From Endozoicomonas sp. G2_1 (GTDB lineage Bacteria; Pseudomonadota; Gammaproteobacteria; Enterobacterales; Alteromonadaceae), in assembly GCF_017744155.1 (NCBI RefSeq), contig NZ_JAGHQT010000002.1:310001-374000 (forward strand): a DNA stretch of 64,000 nt. The letters are read 5' to 3'. The number at the start of each line of letters is the position of its first letter. Position 1 is the first letter of the stretch. The notes beneath the pieces were generated by a model. That model was not told where the DNA came from. It did not search any database and saw only the letters and a program-made list of their open reading frames with translations. A program made the position numbers and the translations under genes. Of this stretch, positions 39,414 through 49,479 are shown in pieces.

Positions 39414-40142
39414 CTAACCCAATTGTAAAATATCTGTCCACTGATAACCGCGGTCATATTTTTGATATTTCTGCCATTTACCCTTCGGTAACACTACCTC
39501 AATAGCGATACTTTCAGGCTCGAACCCCTGTGGCAAAACAAACTCACCCTCGACGATTTGAAAGTACTTAAAACTAAACGAAAGCTCTTTTTGAGTTAGC
39601 TCAGATAGATCACCAAGCGCATATAGCTTGGGCTTGTTAGCTAAACTACCTTTTATCGACAGTTGAATATAGCCTTTGGCGTAGCGCTTTTGCACTTGTT
39701 GTTGCACTAAAGCCACTTGAAATCTATAGTGATTATCGCTAGCTGTTGAGAATACTTTGGCACTATCAACAACCAAGCCACCGACTTGTTTCTCTGGCGC
39801 CATGACTTTTTGATAAAACGCCAGTTCCTTTTTAATTTCAAAATGTTCTGCTTCAGTTTCTTTAAGCAAAGCCATCGAACGTTCACTTGCAAGGCGTTCA
39901 ACCTCAAGTTCTACTTCCAAGGTGTTAATTCGGCTCACTTGTTGTTGCTGCTCTTGATACAGTTTTGTCAGTCGTTGCTCTTGCACTGTAATCGTTTGTG
40001 CTTGATAACTGTGATAAAAATTGCCAACTCGATACCCGCAAAACAGACAAATCAACATTATTGCCAATAGCAGTAACGCTGAACGAAACGAGCCCAAGCG
40101 CTCGACGACAACGCGTAAATTAATTTTTGCTAACCAATTCAT
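39414..40142 (-). CDS. DUF6776-type membrane-anchored protein
   Basis: 242 aa. N-terminal membrane helix (SALLLLAIMLICLFCGYRVG, about 21-41), a coiled coil (about 45-110) and a C-terminal beta-rich domain (HYRFQVALVQQ, YIQLSIKGSL, ELSFSFKYFQ). This layout is that of the uncharacterised DUF6776 family of gammaproteobacteria. In relatives it often lies near erpA, as here. Function unknown; the bulk should be periplasmic. Confidence 0.75.
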   Translation of the reverse strand: MNWLAKINLRVVVERLGSFRSALLLLAIMLICLFCGYRVGNFYHSYQAQTITVQEQRLTKLYQEQQQQVSRINTLEVELEVERLASERSMALLKETEAEHFEIKKELAFYQKVMAPEKQVGGLVVDSAKVFSTASDNHYRFQVALVQQQVQKRYAKGYIQLSIKGSLANKPKLYALGDLSELTQKELSFSFKYFQIVEGEFVLPQGFEPESIAIEVVLPKGKWQKYQKYDRGYQWTDILQLG

Positions 40143-40224
40143 TTGTAAAGTATGATGATGTTTAAGTTGATGAAGTCGTTACAACTTCACCCCCGAATAA
40201 TAATTTATAATAATTTTCTAAAAT

Positions 40225-41913
40225 ATGAGCGTTGTTTCAGCTTTTAAAAAACGTTTAGCCCTTCCGGTAACCAGCTGGCAAATTTGTCTACTTGCCATCA
40301 TTTGTGGTTTTGCCGCGGCACTGCTATTGGTACTTTTCCAAATAACCATTGAAAACATCCAACACTTTTATAGCAGCGAAGCATTCCAGTATATCAGCAT
40401 CGACTGGCTAAGTCGTTTTCAAATTCCGATCCTTGCGGTGGTATTTATCTTATTATTATCTCGGGTGACTGGCTATCAATATATCCGCTCAGGTATCCCC
40501 TTTGTTCTGCACCGTTTGAAGGTCGCTTATGGCGCTATGCCATTTCGCAATACGCTCAATCAGTTTTTTGGCGGTGCTTTTGCCATTGCGTCAGGCTTTT
40601 CGGTGGGTAAAGAAGGCCCATCAGTTCACTTGGGTAGCGCAAGTGCTAGCTTTCTTGCCAGCAGACTACATTTGCCATACAACGCCATTCGCACCTTGAG
40701 CGCTTGCGGCATCGCAGCAGGTATTTCAGCGGTTTTTAATACGCCCATTGCTGCTGTAGTATTTGTCATGGAGGTAATTTTACGGGAATACAAAGTTCAC
40801 ATTTTTATTCCCGTGATGCTGGCATCAATTGTCGGTTCGGTGGTTACTAGTAGCTTACTTGGCAATGAACACAGCTTCACTTTTTTTGCTGAACTCGAGC
40901 TTGATTTAATTTTTTATCCACTTCTGATTATTTTTGGTGCAGTTTTGGGTACCTTTGCCTCGGGCTTTAACCATTACTTAGCGAAAACCATAGAACGCTT
41001 TCAACACTGGCATATTTTTAACCGCTTACTAGTTGCGGCACTTATTACGGGGGCACTTAGCCATCTAGTGCCCAATGGTATGCTCAATGATATAGGGTCA
41101 ATCCAAAACGCCATCGACAATCAATGGCAATTTCAAGTATTAGCGGTGTTTTTACTAGTAAAAGTACTGATGACTATAGCCGCAATTGGTTTAGGCATTC
41201 CCGGTGGTGTTATTGGCCCTATTTTAATGATTGGCGCGTTAACGGGTATGTGCGGTTCGTTTATCGCCGGTCATTTCCTACCTGCAGGTGAACACATTGC
41301 CAGTGATTTAGCTATTTTGGGTATGGCAGGATTTATGGCGGCCACGCTAAATGCGCCATTAGCGGCATTACTGGCGGTAGTAGAACTATCGAGGCAACTG
41401 GAAATTATTGTTCCGGCAATGATTGTTATCACCGTTGCTTGCTTAGTAGCAGGACAAATGTTTGGCAATCGTTCAATCTTTATTATGCAATTGAACGTAC
41501 AAAAACTGGCATATCGCAAATCACCGGTTGAAAATTCCTTACAAGGTATTGGCGTATTAGGTTCTCTTAGAAACCAGTTAACGTTAACTGAAAGCGCTGA
41601 CAATAACCAAGCTCGCTATCACTTGGCCAATAACGATAACAATGCACTGATTATTAACCAATATCAGAACCACGAACGGCAAAATTGTTTTGAGTGGTTA
41701 AGCTTTGATGACAAAGTGCCCGCACAAGAAATCGTGGTTCGCCAAGCACTACTGCCGTTGTCGTCGCAAGCAACACTGGCAGAGGCTTATTTAGCGCTCA
41801 AAGATAAACGCCAAGGCGGCGTCTATATTTATCAGCGCGATCAATCTGATATCATTGGTGTCATTCTGTTTAGAGATATTCAAGCTTATTTGCAGGAAGG
41901 AAAAATTTCTTAA
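40225..41913 (+). CDS. CLC-type chloride/proton antiporter with CBS domains
   Basis: 562 aa. Ten or more membrane helices with the CLC filter motifs RSGIP (89-93), GKEGP (128-132, gating Glu130, indicating an exchanger rather than a channel) and GIPGGVIGP. A C-terminal cytosolic part (about 430-560) carries a CBS pair ending in GVILFRDIQ. Similar to the ClcA/YfeO group with CBS regulation. The stop overlaps the hemJ start (TAATG). Confidence 0.93.
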   Translation: MSVVSAFKKRLALPVTSWQICLLAIICGFAAALLLVLFQITIENIQHFYSSEAFQYISIDWLSRFQIPILAVVFILLLSRVTGYQYIRSGIPFVLHRLKVAYGAMPFRNTLNQFFGGAFAIASGFSVGKEGPSVHLGSASASFLASRLHLPYNAIRTLSACGIAAGISAVFNTPIAAVVFVMEVILREYKVHIFIPVMLASIVGSVVTSSLLGNEHSFTFFAELELDLIFYPLLIIFGAVLGTFASGFNHYLAKTIERFQHWHIFNRLLVAALITGALSHLVPNGMLNDIGSIQNAIDNQWQFQVLAVFLLVKVLMTIAAIGLGIPGGVIGPILMIGALTGMCGSFIAGHFLPAGEHIASDLAILGMAGFMAATLNAPLAALLAVVELSRQLEIIVPAMIVITVACLVAGQMFGNRSIFIMQLNVQKLAYRKSPVENSLQGIGVLGSLRNQLTLTESADNNQARYHLANNDNNALIINQYQNHERQNCFEWLSFDDKVPAQEIVVRQALLPLSSQATLAEAYLALKDKRQGGVYIYQRDQSDIIGVILFRDIQAYLQEGKIS

Positions 41914-42344
41914 TGAATACGATTTTATGGCTCAAAGCATTTCACGTAATTTTTATGGTGGCTTGGTTCGCGGGCATCTTTTACCTACCGCGTTTGTTCG
42001 TCAACCACGCCGAAAGCGACAATAAAGATGTTATTGAGCAGCTAAAAGGCATGGAAAAGCGCCTGCTTTATTTTATTACGCCATTTGCCTTTTTAACCTT
42101 GGCTTTTGGCCTTGCCTTAATTCATTTTTATGGCAAAGAATGGTTTGTCGCCGCCAAGTGGTTGCACATAAAATTAACCTTAGTTATCGGTCTTTTTATT
42201 TATCACGGCTATTGTTTTGTTTTGTTGAAAAAGTTTCGCGAAGACAGAAATACCCGTTCGGGTCGCTTTTATCGTCTATTCAATGAAATTCCCGTCATTG
42301 CCCTGTTCATCATCATTATTTTGGCCTACGTCAAACCAATGTAA
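41913..42344 (+). CDS. hemJ: Protoporphyrinogen IX oxidase HemJ
   Basis: 143 aa, four membrane helices, starting WLKAFHVIFMVAWFAGIFYLPR, the HemJ (UPF0093/CopD-like) signature with the conserved His. HemJ replaces HemG/HemY in many bacteria. Translationally coupled to the clc gene; hemL, another tetrapyrrole gene, lies 1.1 kb downstream. Confidence 0.92.
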   Translation: MNTILWLKAFHVIFMVAWFAGIFYLPRLFVNHAESDNKDVIEQLKGMEKRLLYFITPFAFLTLAFGLALIHFYGKEWFVAAKWLHIKLTLVIGLFIYHGYCFVLLKKFREDRNTRSGRFYRLFNEIPVIALFIIIILAYVKPM

Positions 42345-42382
42345 ATTTGACGCGAACAAGACTAGGGAATGGTGGCAATTTG

Positions 42383-42391
42383 TGCTATATT
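42383..42391 (+). promoter_or_regulatory. Candidate extended -10 promoter of pyrB-hemL
   Basis: TG-C-TATATT, an extended -10 with five of six consensus bases, about 80 nt before the pyrB ATG. No good -35 lies 16-18 nt upstream, as is normal for extended -10 promoters. Confidence 0.4.
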
Positions 42392-42471
42392 CCGGCAGCA
42401 AAATTAGCTCCATTCTCAGCGACTAAACAAAGGCTTAATCGCCCGTGTGCAGTTGCAATAGGTAACTTCAA

Positions 42472-43482
42472 ATGATGACATTTCAAGGTAGTCATATTTT
42501 GTCGGTATCGCAGTTTGATCGCGATGCCATCAGTCGAATTTTAGACGTATCTGCGCAAATGGCCCCGTATGCCGCCAGACAAAAACGTTGTCATGTACTC
42601 GACGGCGCCATCTTAAACAGTTTGTTCTTTGAGCCAAGTACGCGTACGCGAGTTAGTTTTGGTACCGCGTTTAACCTGCTAGGTGGTTTTGTCCGCGAAA
42701 CAGTAGGCGAAGAAAACTCGTCACTGAGCAAAGGTGAATCACTCTATGACACCGCGCAAGTAATTAGCGGTTATTCCGATGTTATCACCATGCGTCATCC
42801 GCAAATGCACTCAGTCGCTGAGTTTGCCAAGGGCAGCAATGTCCCTGTCATCAACGGTGGTGACGGCGCTAACGAGCACCCTACTCAAGCGCTACTCGAT
42901 TTGTTTACCATAAAATCGGAAATGGCCCCGTATCAAAAAGGTTTAGACGGCTTGAATATCGTACTGATGGGTGATCTTAAACACGGCCGCACCGTACATT
43001 CACTATCGAAACTGTTGAGCCTTTACGACAATGTTAAAGTGACAATGATTTCGCCAAAAGCACTGCAAATGCCAACAAATGTCGTCGATACGCTAGTTAA
43101 CGCTGGTCACCAGGTTGAAATTACCGATACCATTGAAGACAACCTTGCCTGTGATGTGATTTATCAAACTCGCATCCAGCAAGAACGCTTCGCCAGTCAA
43201 GATGAAGCTGATTTGTATCGTGGCCACTTTAGTTTAAATCGCCATGTTTATCAGCAGTACTGTAAAAACCATACCGTGATCATGCACCCATTGCCGCGCG
43301 ATTCACGCCCTGAAGCAAATGAGCTAGACACAGATTTAAACGATTTAGACAACCTCGCTATTTTCCGTCAGGCGCAAAACGGCGTCTTAGTAAGAATGGC
43401 GTTATTCGCTTTAACCTTAGGGGTTGAAGACAAATTAACTCAATACGAAAAACCAATTACCTGGTATAGCAACAAATATTAA
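42472..43482 (+). CDS. pyrB: Aspartate carbamoyltransferase catalytic chain
   Basis: 336 aa. Carbamoyl-phosphate motif STRTR (56-60) and aspartate-site HPTQ (136-139) are intact. It condenses aspartate and carbamoyl phosphate in pyrimidine synthesis. It is about 25 aa longer than E. coli PyrB and no pyrI follows; hemL comes 10 nt later instead, so this enzyme probably lacks the regulatory chain. A start at the second Met (42475) is equally possible. Confidence 0.95.
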   Translation: MMTFQGSHILSVSQFDRDAISRILDVSAQMAPYAARQKRCHVLDGAILNSLFFEPSTRTRVSFGTAFNLLGGFVRETVGEENSSLSKGESLYDTAQVISGYSDVITMRHPQMHSVAEFAKGSNVPVINGGDGANEHPTQALLDLFTIKSEMAPYQKGLDGLNIVLMGDLKHGRTVHSLSKLLSLYDNVKVTMISPKALQMPTNVVDTLVNAGHQVEITDTIEDNLACDVIYQTRIQQERFASQDEADLYRGHFSLNRHVYQQYCKNHTVIMHPLPRDSRPEANELDTDLNDLDNLAIFRQAQNGVLVRMALFALTLGVEDKLTQYEKPITWYSNKY

Positions 43483-43492
43483 GGCTAACCTT

Positions 43493-44773
43493 ATGCAACA
43501 CTCTGCTCAATTATTTGAAAACGCCAAAACGATTATTCCTGGCGGTGTAAACTCGCCAGTGCGCGCTTTTAACGGCGTTGGTGGTACTCCTTGTTTTATT
43601 AAACGCGCTGACGGCGCTCACATTTTTGACGCTGACGACAACGCCTATATCGACTATGTCGGCTCATGGGGGCCAATGATTTTAGGTCACAATCACCCAG
43701 TGATTCGCAATGCCGTTATCGAAGCCGCACAAAATGGCTTGAGCTTTGGTGCGCCAACCGAAATCGAGATCACCATTGCCGAAAAAGTACGTGAATTAGT
43801 GCCGTCGATGGAAAAACTGCGCATGGTAAACTCGGGTACAGAAGCGACCATGAGTGCAATTCGCCTAGCTCGTGGTTACACCAATCGCAACAAAATTTTG
43901 AAGTTTGAAGGTTGTTACCACGGCCACGCTGACTCATTGCTAGTAAAAGCAGGCTCTGGCGCTTTGACCCTAGGCGTACCAAGTTCACCGGGTATTCCTG
44001 AAGATTTCGCTAAACACACCCTGACCGTAAGCTACAACAACATCGACGAAGTAAAGCAAGTATTTGCCGAGTGCGGCGATGACATTGCCTGTATTATTGT
44101 CGAGCCAGTCGCAGGTAACATGAACTGTATTCCACCTGTCGCAGGCTTCTTGGAAGGTTTGCGTGAAGTTTGTGATCAATATGGCAGCGTCTTAATTCTC
44201 GACGAGGTGATGACGGGTTTCCGCGTTGCCTTAGGTGGCGCACAAGCTCACTACGGCATTACGCCTGATTTAACCACTTTAGGTAAAGTGATTGGCGGCG
44301 GTATGCCAGTAGGCGCTTTTGGCGGTAAAGCAGAAATTATGGATTACATAGCGCCGGTTGGTCCAGTTTATCAAGGCGGAACTTTATCGGGCAACCCACT
44401 GGCAATGAGCGCGGGTTTAGCATCATTAAACGAACTGGCCCAAGGTAACAAGCACGAACAGTTATCAGCAGCAACTGAGAAACTGGCCAAAGGCTTTAAA
44501 ACAGCGGCAGATAAGCACGGCGTGCCATTGACGATTAATTACGTTGGCGCCATGTTTGGCTTTTTCTTCACCGAAGAAGAAACCGTGACTAGTTTTAAAC
44601 AAGCAATGGCATGTGATGGCGAGAAATTCAAACGCTTCTTCCACCTAATGCTAGAAGAAGGCGTTTACTTAGCACCATCGTCATTTGAAGCGAGCTTTTT
44701 GTCAACCGCTCACACTGATGACATTATTGAGCAAACCTTAGCAGCAGCCGATCGCTGTTTCGCTCAGTTATAA
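43493..44773 (+). CDS. hemL: Glutamate-1-semialdehyde 2,1-aminomutase
   Basis: 426 aa, the E. coli length. PLP lysine Lys265 lies in [10 protein letters not shown], preceded by the Asp of [11 protein letters not shown]. It makes 5-aminolevulinate in the C5 pathway. Probably co-transcribed with pyrB (10-nt gap) and ended by a strong terminator. Confidence 0.97.
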   Translation: MQHSAQLFENAKTIIPGGVNSPVRAFNGVGGTPCFIKRADGAHIFDADDNAYIDYVGSWGPMILGHNHPVIRNAVIEAAQNGLSFGAPTEIEITIAEKVRELVPSMEKLRMVNSGTEATMSAIRLARGYTNRNKILKFEGCYHGHADSLLVKAGSGALTLGVPSSPGIPEDFAKHTLTVSYNNIDEVKQVFAECGDDIACIIVEPVAGNMNCIPPVAGFLEGLREVCDQYGSVLILDEVMTGFRVALGGAQAHYGITPDLTTLGKVIGGGMPVGAFGGKAEIMDYIAPVGPVYQGGTLSGNPLAMSAGLASLNELAQGNKHEQLSAATEKLAKGFKTAADKHGVPLTINYVGAMFGFFFTEEETVTSFKQAMACDGEKFKRFFHLMLEEGVYLAPSSFEASFLSTAHTDDIIEQTLAAADRCFAQL

Positions 44774-44786
44774 GCAAACAGAGTAA

Positions 44787-44814
44787 AAGAAAGGGGCTTT
44801 ATAGCCCCTTTCTT
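44787..44814. terminator. Bidirectional terminator between hemL and mrcB
   Basis: Perfect 11-pair stem AGAAAGGGGCT/AGCCCCTTTCT with a TTAT loop, between convergent hemL and mrcB. Confidence 0.9.
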
Positions 44815-44838
44815 TCTATAGATTAGTAATATTAAAAA

Positions 44839-47253
44839 TCACCCACCAAACAAACGCTCTAACCAAGATTTTTTCTTAGCAACTACGCGCTCTTCCTGAC
44901 ATACCTTAGTATTGATGACGCCCGCACTAATCGCTGGATAACGCACGCTGCCTTGGCATTCACTGCTAAACGCTTGACCACTATCAACCGCAAACCAGGT
45001 TTGTTGAATACCATCGGGTAATTCGTCGTGTAGTTCACTTACGCCGTGTTTTTTCATAAAGTCGGCAAACAACACTAACGCGCCGCTACTACCAGTTATT
45101 GGCGTTTCTTGGTTGTTGTCTTTACCGAGCCAAGTAGTGACAACAATCTCGTTATCAAAACCAATAAACCAGCTGTCACGCTGTTCATTACTGGTACCGG
45201 TTTTACCGGCAACACTTGGTGTTGCTAAACGCCAAGTTAGCGACTTAGCCGTGCCTCGTTTAACTACTTCTTGCATCGCGTATCGGGTTAAATACGTTGC
45301 TTGGCTCGATAAGACATAACGGGTCGGCTGGCTAAACTGCCACAGCAATTCGCCGTTTGCTTGCACCACTTTATTGATGGCATGACTTTGTCGATACAAG
45401 CCATTCGCAGCCAGTGGTAAATAAAGCTGATTAATTTCAAGCGGCGACATATTAATAGCGCCCAACAACATTGATGGCTGCAAGTTAATATCGTCTTGAT
45501 AACCCAGTAAATGAAAAGCGTCGGCAACGCGGTTTAAACCGAGCTGCATACCGAGATTAACAGTAGGAATATTAATTGAATTGACGAGGCCATCGAGTAG
45601 AGTTACTTGGCCGCGATATTCGCCATCGTAATTTTTCGGTTGCCACTTTTGCCCTTGCTCACTGCTCAGTGTGATCGGTTTGTCGGCCAACGGTGTTGCT
45701 AAATTGTATTGCTCGTAACGTTCAAGTGCTGCCAAATAGACAATTGGCTTAACCAAGGAACCAACTGGCCTTTTTGCGTTTAACGCACGGTTAAAGCCGG
45801 CATAACCAAGCGCTTTACCACCAACCAAGGCTCGAATTTCACCGCTATCAATATCGGTTACTAGCATCGCCGCTTGCAAATCTTGCTGTTTGTATTTTTT
45901 CTCTAAACTCGCCAGCTGTTTATCAACCGTATTGGTTAACGTGTGTTGGCTAGCGATATCAAAGCCGGTAAACACTTTAATGCCAGTTTGCTGCATATCT
46001 GCCGGCAGAATTTCCGCTAACTCGCGTTTGACTAACTGCAAATAATCAGGGAAGTTTTGTTTGCGCAAACGTCTGTTTTTTCGCACCGACAACTGGCTGT
46101 AAATTGCTTGTTCAAATTCAGCGCGTGACAATAAATGGTGTTCAAACATCAGGCCTAAAATCAAGTCACGACGCTTTTTCGCGCGCTCGGGAAAGCGCCA
46201 AGGATCGTAATAACTCGGTCCTTTCACCTGACCAATCAAAGTTGCCATTTGCGCAGGGCTTAATTCACTAATTTGTTTGCCAAAGTAAAATTCGGCGGCC
46301 AAACCAAAACCGTAAATACCATTGGCGTAGTGTTGCCCCAAGTACACTTCGTTAATGTAAGCTTCGAGTAATTGGTCTTTGCTGTAGCGATACTCGAGGA
46401 TTAACGCCATCAAAGCTTCATTGAACTTGCGGATCAGCGTTTTTTCTCGAGTTAAAAACATATTTTTAACCAACTGCTGAGTTAAGGTGCTGCCACCTTG
46501 AACGGTTCGCCCAGCTTTAATATTGGCAAATAAGGCGCGAATAATCCCCAGCGGAGAGACCCCGTGATGAAAGTAAAAATCTCGGTCTTCCACCAATAAC
46601 AAGGTATCCATTAAGCGTTCAGGCACAACTTCAAGTGCCAGTAACACGCGATCTTCTTTATTTTCAGGAACGATACGGTCAATCAAAGCAGGTTCGAGAC
46701 GAACGCGACTCACCTCTTGTTCTAATCCAGTATCGCTATTGCTTTGGTGTAAACGAGTAACGCGTCCTGCACTGGCGTCAATGGTGACTTTACTGGCTGG
46801 AGTCAGACCTTCTCCAAAATCAAACGCGCGTCGATAGACAATTAAACGCTTCGATGATTGGGCAAATTCCCCCGGTGTTTGCACTCGACTAACCTTGCGA
46901 TAGCCCGACAGCTTTAATTGTTTGGCAAGCTTGTTTAACGAAATGCTGTCACTGCGCTCGAATATCGGTACATAACCATATACCTGAACGGGGATTTTCC
47001 AGCGCTGACCTTCAAACTTGGTTCTGACCTTGGCATCGAGGTAAACTGTGTACGCTGCGAGCACAACAATGACAATTAGGGTCAGTTTGACTAAAAACCA
47101 ACTGGTTCTGCGTAACCAGCCTGGCGGCAGGCCAAAGCGTGCTTTGGTTGCACTTGTTTTAGTTTTAGCGGCTTGTTTTGCTTTAGCCGTCGTTTGACGA
47201 TTTCCTTTAGCTTTTTCTTTACTGGCTGCTTTGCCCTTACTTTCTTTTGTCAC
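44839..47253 (-). CDS. mrcB: Penicillin-binding protein 1b
   Basis: 804 aa bifunctional class A PBP. Lys/Ala-rich cytosolic tail (1-45), membrane helix (about 50-70), UB2H domain, glycosyltransferase family 51 domain (EDRDFYFHHGV, GGSTLTQQLVKN) and transpeptidase with SLVK, SIN and KTGT motifs. It polymerises and crosslinks peptidoglycan; UB2H is the site for the LpoB activator in enterobacteria. Confidence 0.97.
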   Translation of the reverse strand: MTKESKGKAASKEKAKGNRQTTAKAKQAAKTKTSATKARFGLPPGWLRRTSWFLVKLTLIVIVVLAAYTVYLDAKVRTKFEGQRWKIPVQVYGYVPIFERSDSISLNKLAKQLKLSGYRKVSRVQTPGEFAQSSKRLIVYRRAFDFGEGLTPASKVTIDASAGRVTRLHQSNSDTGLEQEVSRVRLEPALIDRIVPENKEDRVLLALEVVPERLMDTLLLVEDRDFYFHHGVSPLGIIRALFANIKAGRTVQGGSTLTQQLVKNMFLTREKTLIRKFNEALMALILEYRYSKDQLLEAYINEVYLGQHYANGIYGFGLAAEFYFGKQISELSPAQMATLIGQVKGPSYYDPWRFPERAKKRRDLILGLMFEHHLLSRAEFEQAIYSQLSVRKNRRLRKQNFPDYLQLVKRELAEILPADMQQTGIKVFTGFDIASQHTLTNTVDKQLASLEKKYKQQDLQAAMLVTDIDSGEIRALVGGKALGYAGFNRALNAKRPVGSLVKPIVYLAALERYEQYNLATPLADKPITLSSEQGQKWQPKNYDGEYRGQVTLLDGLVNSINIPTVNLGMQLGLNRVADAFHLLGYQDDINLQPSMLLGAINMSPLEINQLYLPLAANGLYRQSHAINKVVQANGELLWQFSQPTRYVLSSQATYLTRYAMQEVVKRGTAKSLTWRLATPSVAGKTGTSNEQRDSWFIGFDNEIVVTTWLGKDNNQETPITGSSGALVLFADFMKKHGVSELHDELPDGIQQTWFAVDSGQAFSSECQGSVRYPAISAGVINTKVCQEERVVAKKKSWLERLFGG

Positions 47254-47351
47254 CCGACTATACCTTCAAAACAAGACCATAAAACGACCATCTATAAACA
47301 GCCTTTAACGATTGCACAATATCGCGAGATACTGAAGGCTATTCTAACAAG

Positions 47352-47383
47352 AAAAAACGCTAACTATCACCAGATAATTAGCG
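47352..47383 (-). terminator. Terminator after the MauG-like gene
   Basis: Minus strand CGCTAATTATC/GATAGTTAGCG stem (11 pairs, one T-G) with a TGGT loop and a following T6 run. Confidence 0.85.
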
Positions 47384-47418
47384 CTTGTTCGAGACAGTGA
47401 CTCAGCTATTTAAACGTT

Positions 47419-49056
47419 TTATAAAGCTTCTCCGTTAATATCAGTGGCAATCAGTAATTGGCCGTCGGGGTCATCGCTATTAGCATCGGCGATCCAAGGC
47501 GCAAGACAAGCTCTATCGGTTAAACATGGGTCTGTTAAGCTAGTTAAAAATGCCACCAACTGCGCCACTTCGTCATTGTTGAGGTTAATTTGCGGTAATC
47601 TCGAGGTGCCATTTCTGCGCTCTTGACCGAGTTTAGCCGCTGCTGATTGGGCATGAGTTAACGTGTTTGGGTACAGGTCCTGACATGCTGTGACCGATTC
47701 AAACTGCTCAAGCTCACACCAACCTGCATCTTGCGCATAGTTTTGAGCACTTTGCCCAGGGTTATTGTAATGGCGAACGACACGAGTCAATGAATCGTAA
47801 CTACCTGCGTGACCATAAGGTGCAGTTAAGGCAATATTAAGCAAACTCGGAGTTCTAAAGCGATAGCGATCATCAGTATTACCTGTGACCCGCTCACGGC
47901 CAAAGTCATCGTCACCACTAATGCCGTCTCCTTTCCCCGGACCAATTTGTGGAAATGCCACCGTGTGGTGTTGACCGTCACTAAACAGCGGGCCATTGTG
48001 ACATGCCGCGCAGCCAGCACCACCTTGCTCAGGCCCTTGAAAAAACAGCAAAGCACCTTGTTTTTGTTCATCGGTCAGTGCGTTGAGATTCCCTGCTAAA
48101 TAGTTCTGCCAAGGCGAGTCAACGAAAACCATTGAGCGCTCATATTCAGCAAGAGCATGGGCAATGTTATCAAAAGTAATTAACTGCTCTGCACCATCGC
48201 TACTGTTAAAGCCCTGTTGAAACGCCTCTAGCCACGCACTTAACGCCAGCTCTCCTGCGCCAATGTCATAATCGCCAAGGCGAGCAGCCAAATGATGGCG
48301 AATTTGTTGATTACTGTTGCCCGCTTCGAAAGTCGCGGTTTTCATTTCCTCACTGGAAGTCACCGGAAATCTCGCCTGTGCAGCCACTAGATTCGCGCCC
48401 GCATTGATGTCAGCGATACCAAAGCCAGAATCGGGCGTGCTAATGGCAGAACTAGCACCATTTTGTCCAGGCTCTTTGCCTGAGCTTTCAACCCGTGAGT
48501 CCCAAAACAAACTGGTGTCCCAAAGCGCGCTGTTCACTATCGTTGGGCTATTGCGTGGCACAATAGGTAAGCCCGTTGAGTTAACACGCCCCTGTCCAAG
48601 TACATCTGGCTCAATAGCATCAATGCCAATCGGCAAGCTAAGTTCATCAGCACCACCTAAACTCGGGTGGTGACAACTAACACAAGCGCTATCAAAAGCA
48701 CCGCCTAAGCTCTTACTAAAAAACAGCTTTTTACCCAGTTGCGCGATTGGTGAGTCAATGGCAGGAAGTTCTCGACCTTGAATCGGTGAAACATCAAGGT
48801 CTAGTTGTTCAACTAGGTCGGTCAGCGCTTGGTCAAGTGCTGAAATAGGCTGTTCAACGGGAGGCGCTGGTGTCGGTGTTGGTGCAGGAGTAGGCGCCGG
48901 ACTTGGTGCTGGTGTATTTTGTGGTGGAACACTAATCGGGTCAACTTGTTCACCACTGCCACCACACGCGCTCATAGCGATACTTAATGTAACTAAAACC
49001 GCCAACTTAGTTTGCACAAAACCATTTTTCTTCGCGTAAGTATTTATTGAGTACAT
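47419..49056 (-). CDS. Di-heme cytochrome c peroxidase/MauG-like lipoprotein
   Basis: 545 aa from ATG 49056. Signal peptide with lipobox SACG, a Pro/Thr/Ala-rich linker (about 45-75), then two c-type heme sites, CVSCH and CAACH, in the CcpA/MauG fold. It is longer than classic CcpA (about 330 aa), like the MauG/MbnH-type group of unknown substrate. The longer frame to 49104 is rejected since it runs into the inverted repeat. Its acceptor could be peroxide or a protein side chain. Confidence 0.85.
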   Translation of the reverse strand: MYSINTYAKKNGFVQTKLAVLVTLSIAMSACGGSGEQVDPISVPPQNTPAPSPAPTPAPTPTPAPPVEQPISALDQALTDLVEQLDLDVSPIQGRELPAIDSPIAQLGKKLFFSKSLGGAFDSACVSCHHPSLGGADELSLPIGIDAIEPDVLGQGRVNSTGLPIVPRNSPTIVNSALWDTSLFWDSRVESSGKEPGQNGASSAISTPDSGFGIADINAGANLVAAQARFPVTSSEEMKTATFEAGNSNQQIRHHLAARLGDYDIGAGELALSAWLEAFQQGFNSSDGAEQLITFDNIAHALAEYERSMVFVDSPWQNYLAGNLNALTDEQKQGALLFFQGPEQGGAGCAACHNGPLFSDGQHHTVAFPQIGPGKGDGISGDDDFGRERVTGNTDDRYRFRTPSLLNIALTAPYGHAGSYDSLTRVVRHYNNPGQSAQNYAQDAGWCELEQFESVTACQDLYPNTLTHAQSAAAKLGQERRNGTSRLPQINLNNDEVAQLVAFLTSLTDPCLTDRACLAPWIADANSDDPDGQLLIATDINGEAL

Positions 49057-49086
49057 TATTGCCTTCCCCATACAACAAAAACTAAT

Positions 49087-49339
49087 ATACCCAAACCACC
49101 TCAATATACTTGTTCAGTTGGAATTAAAAGCGATTTAGGCAAGGCATTGATTGCAAAGAATGGTTGTTCCCTTGTTAAAATCAATAACGCCGCATAAATC
49201 GTCTTTTAAACCAACCCTTCGGGCGCTTCACAGGAACTTACTCTCATCGTTGCAGCTAATTACCATTCCTGCTAGCTGCGCCTTGATATTAAGTCCCTGT
49301 GATAGCGCTGAATCACGCATCTTGAGGTGGTTTGGGTAT
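49087..49339. mobile_element. 253-bp intergenic element with 18-bp terminal inverted repeats
   Basis: Ends are perfect 18-bp inverted copies: ATACCCAAACCACCTCAA at 49087-49104 and its complement at 49322-49339. The interior has no transposase and no convincing gene; the only frame is read through the repeat. It looks like a non-autonomous MITE-like or dispersed repeat of marine Alteromonadales. I recall similar end sequences in such genomes but cannot verify copy number here. No clear target duplication. Confidence 0.6.
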
Positions 49340-49358
49340 TTCTAGCTTACGCGATGAT

Positions 49359-49438
49359 TAAGGAAAAAAAGTGCAACAAATAAGGAAAAACTGTGCAAAT
49401 ACATTGAACACTGCGAAAAGTCAGGAAAATAAGTGTAG
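49359..49438 (+). promoter_or_regulatory. Three direct repeats upstream of the two-component operon
   Basis: TAAGGAAAAANNGTGCAA-type copies start at 49359, 49381 and 49421 (the third diverged). Spacings of 22 and 40 bp are about two and four helical turns, putting all copies on one DNA face, as for OmpR-family response regulators. Autoregulation by the downstream regulator is inferred. Confidence 0.5.
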
Positions 49439-49479
49439 ACTAACTATTGACCGTATCGCTCTAACAAGACTTTGAAATA

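Noticed and set aside
49057-49104. Upstream extension of the MauG-like protein
   Set aside because: It reads into the inverted repeat; the signal peptide starts properly at 49056.
49151-49345. 64-aa plus-strand frame
   Set aside because: It runs through the 253-bp repeat element and ends in its inverted end; no ribosome site and no protein features.
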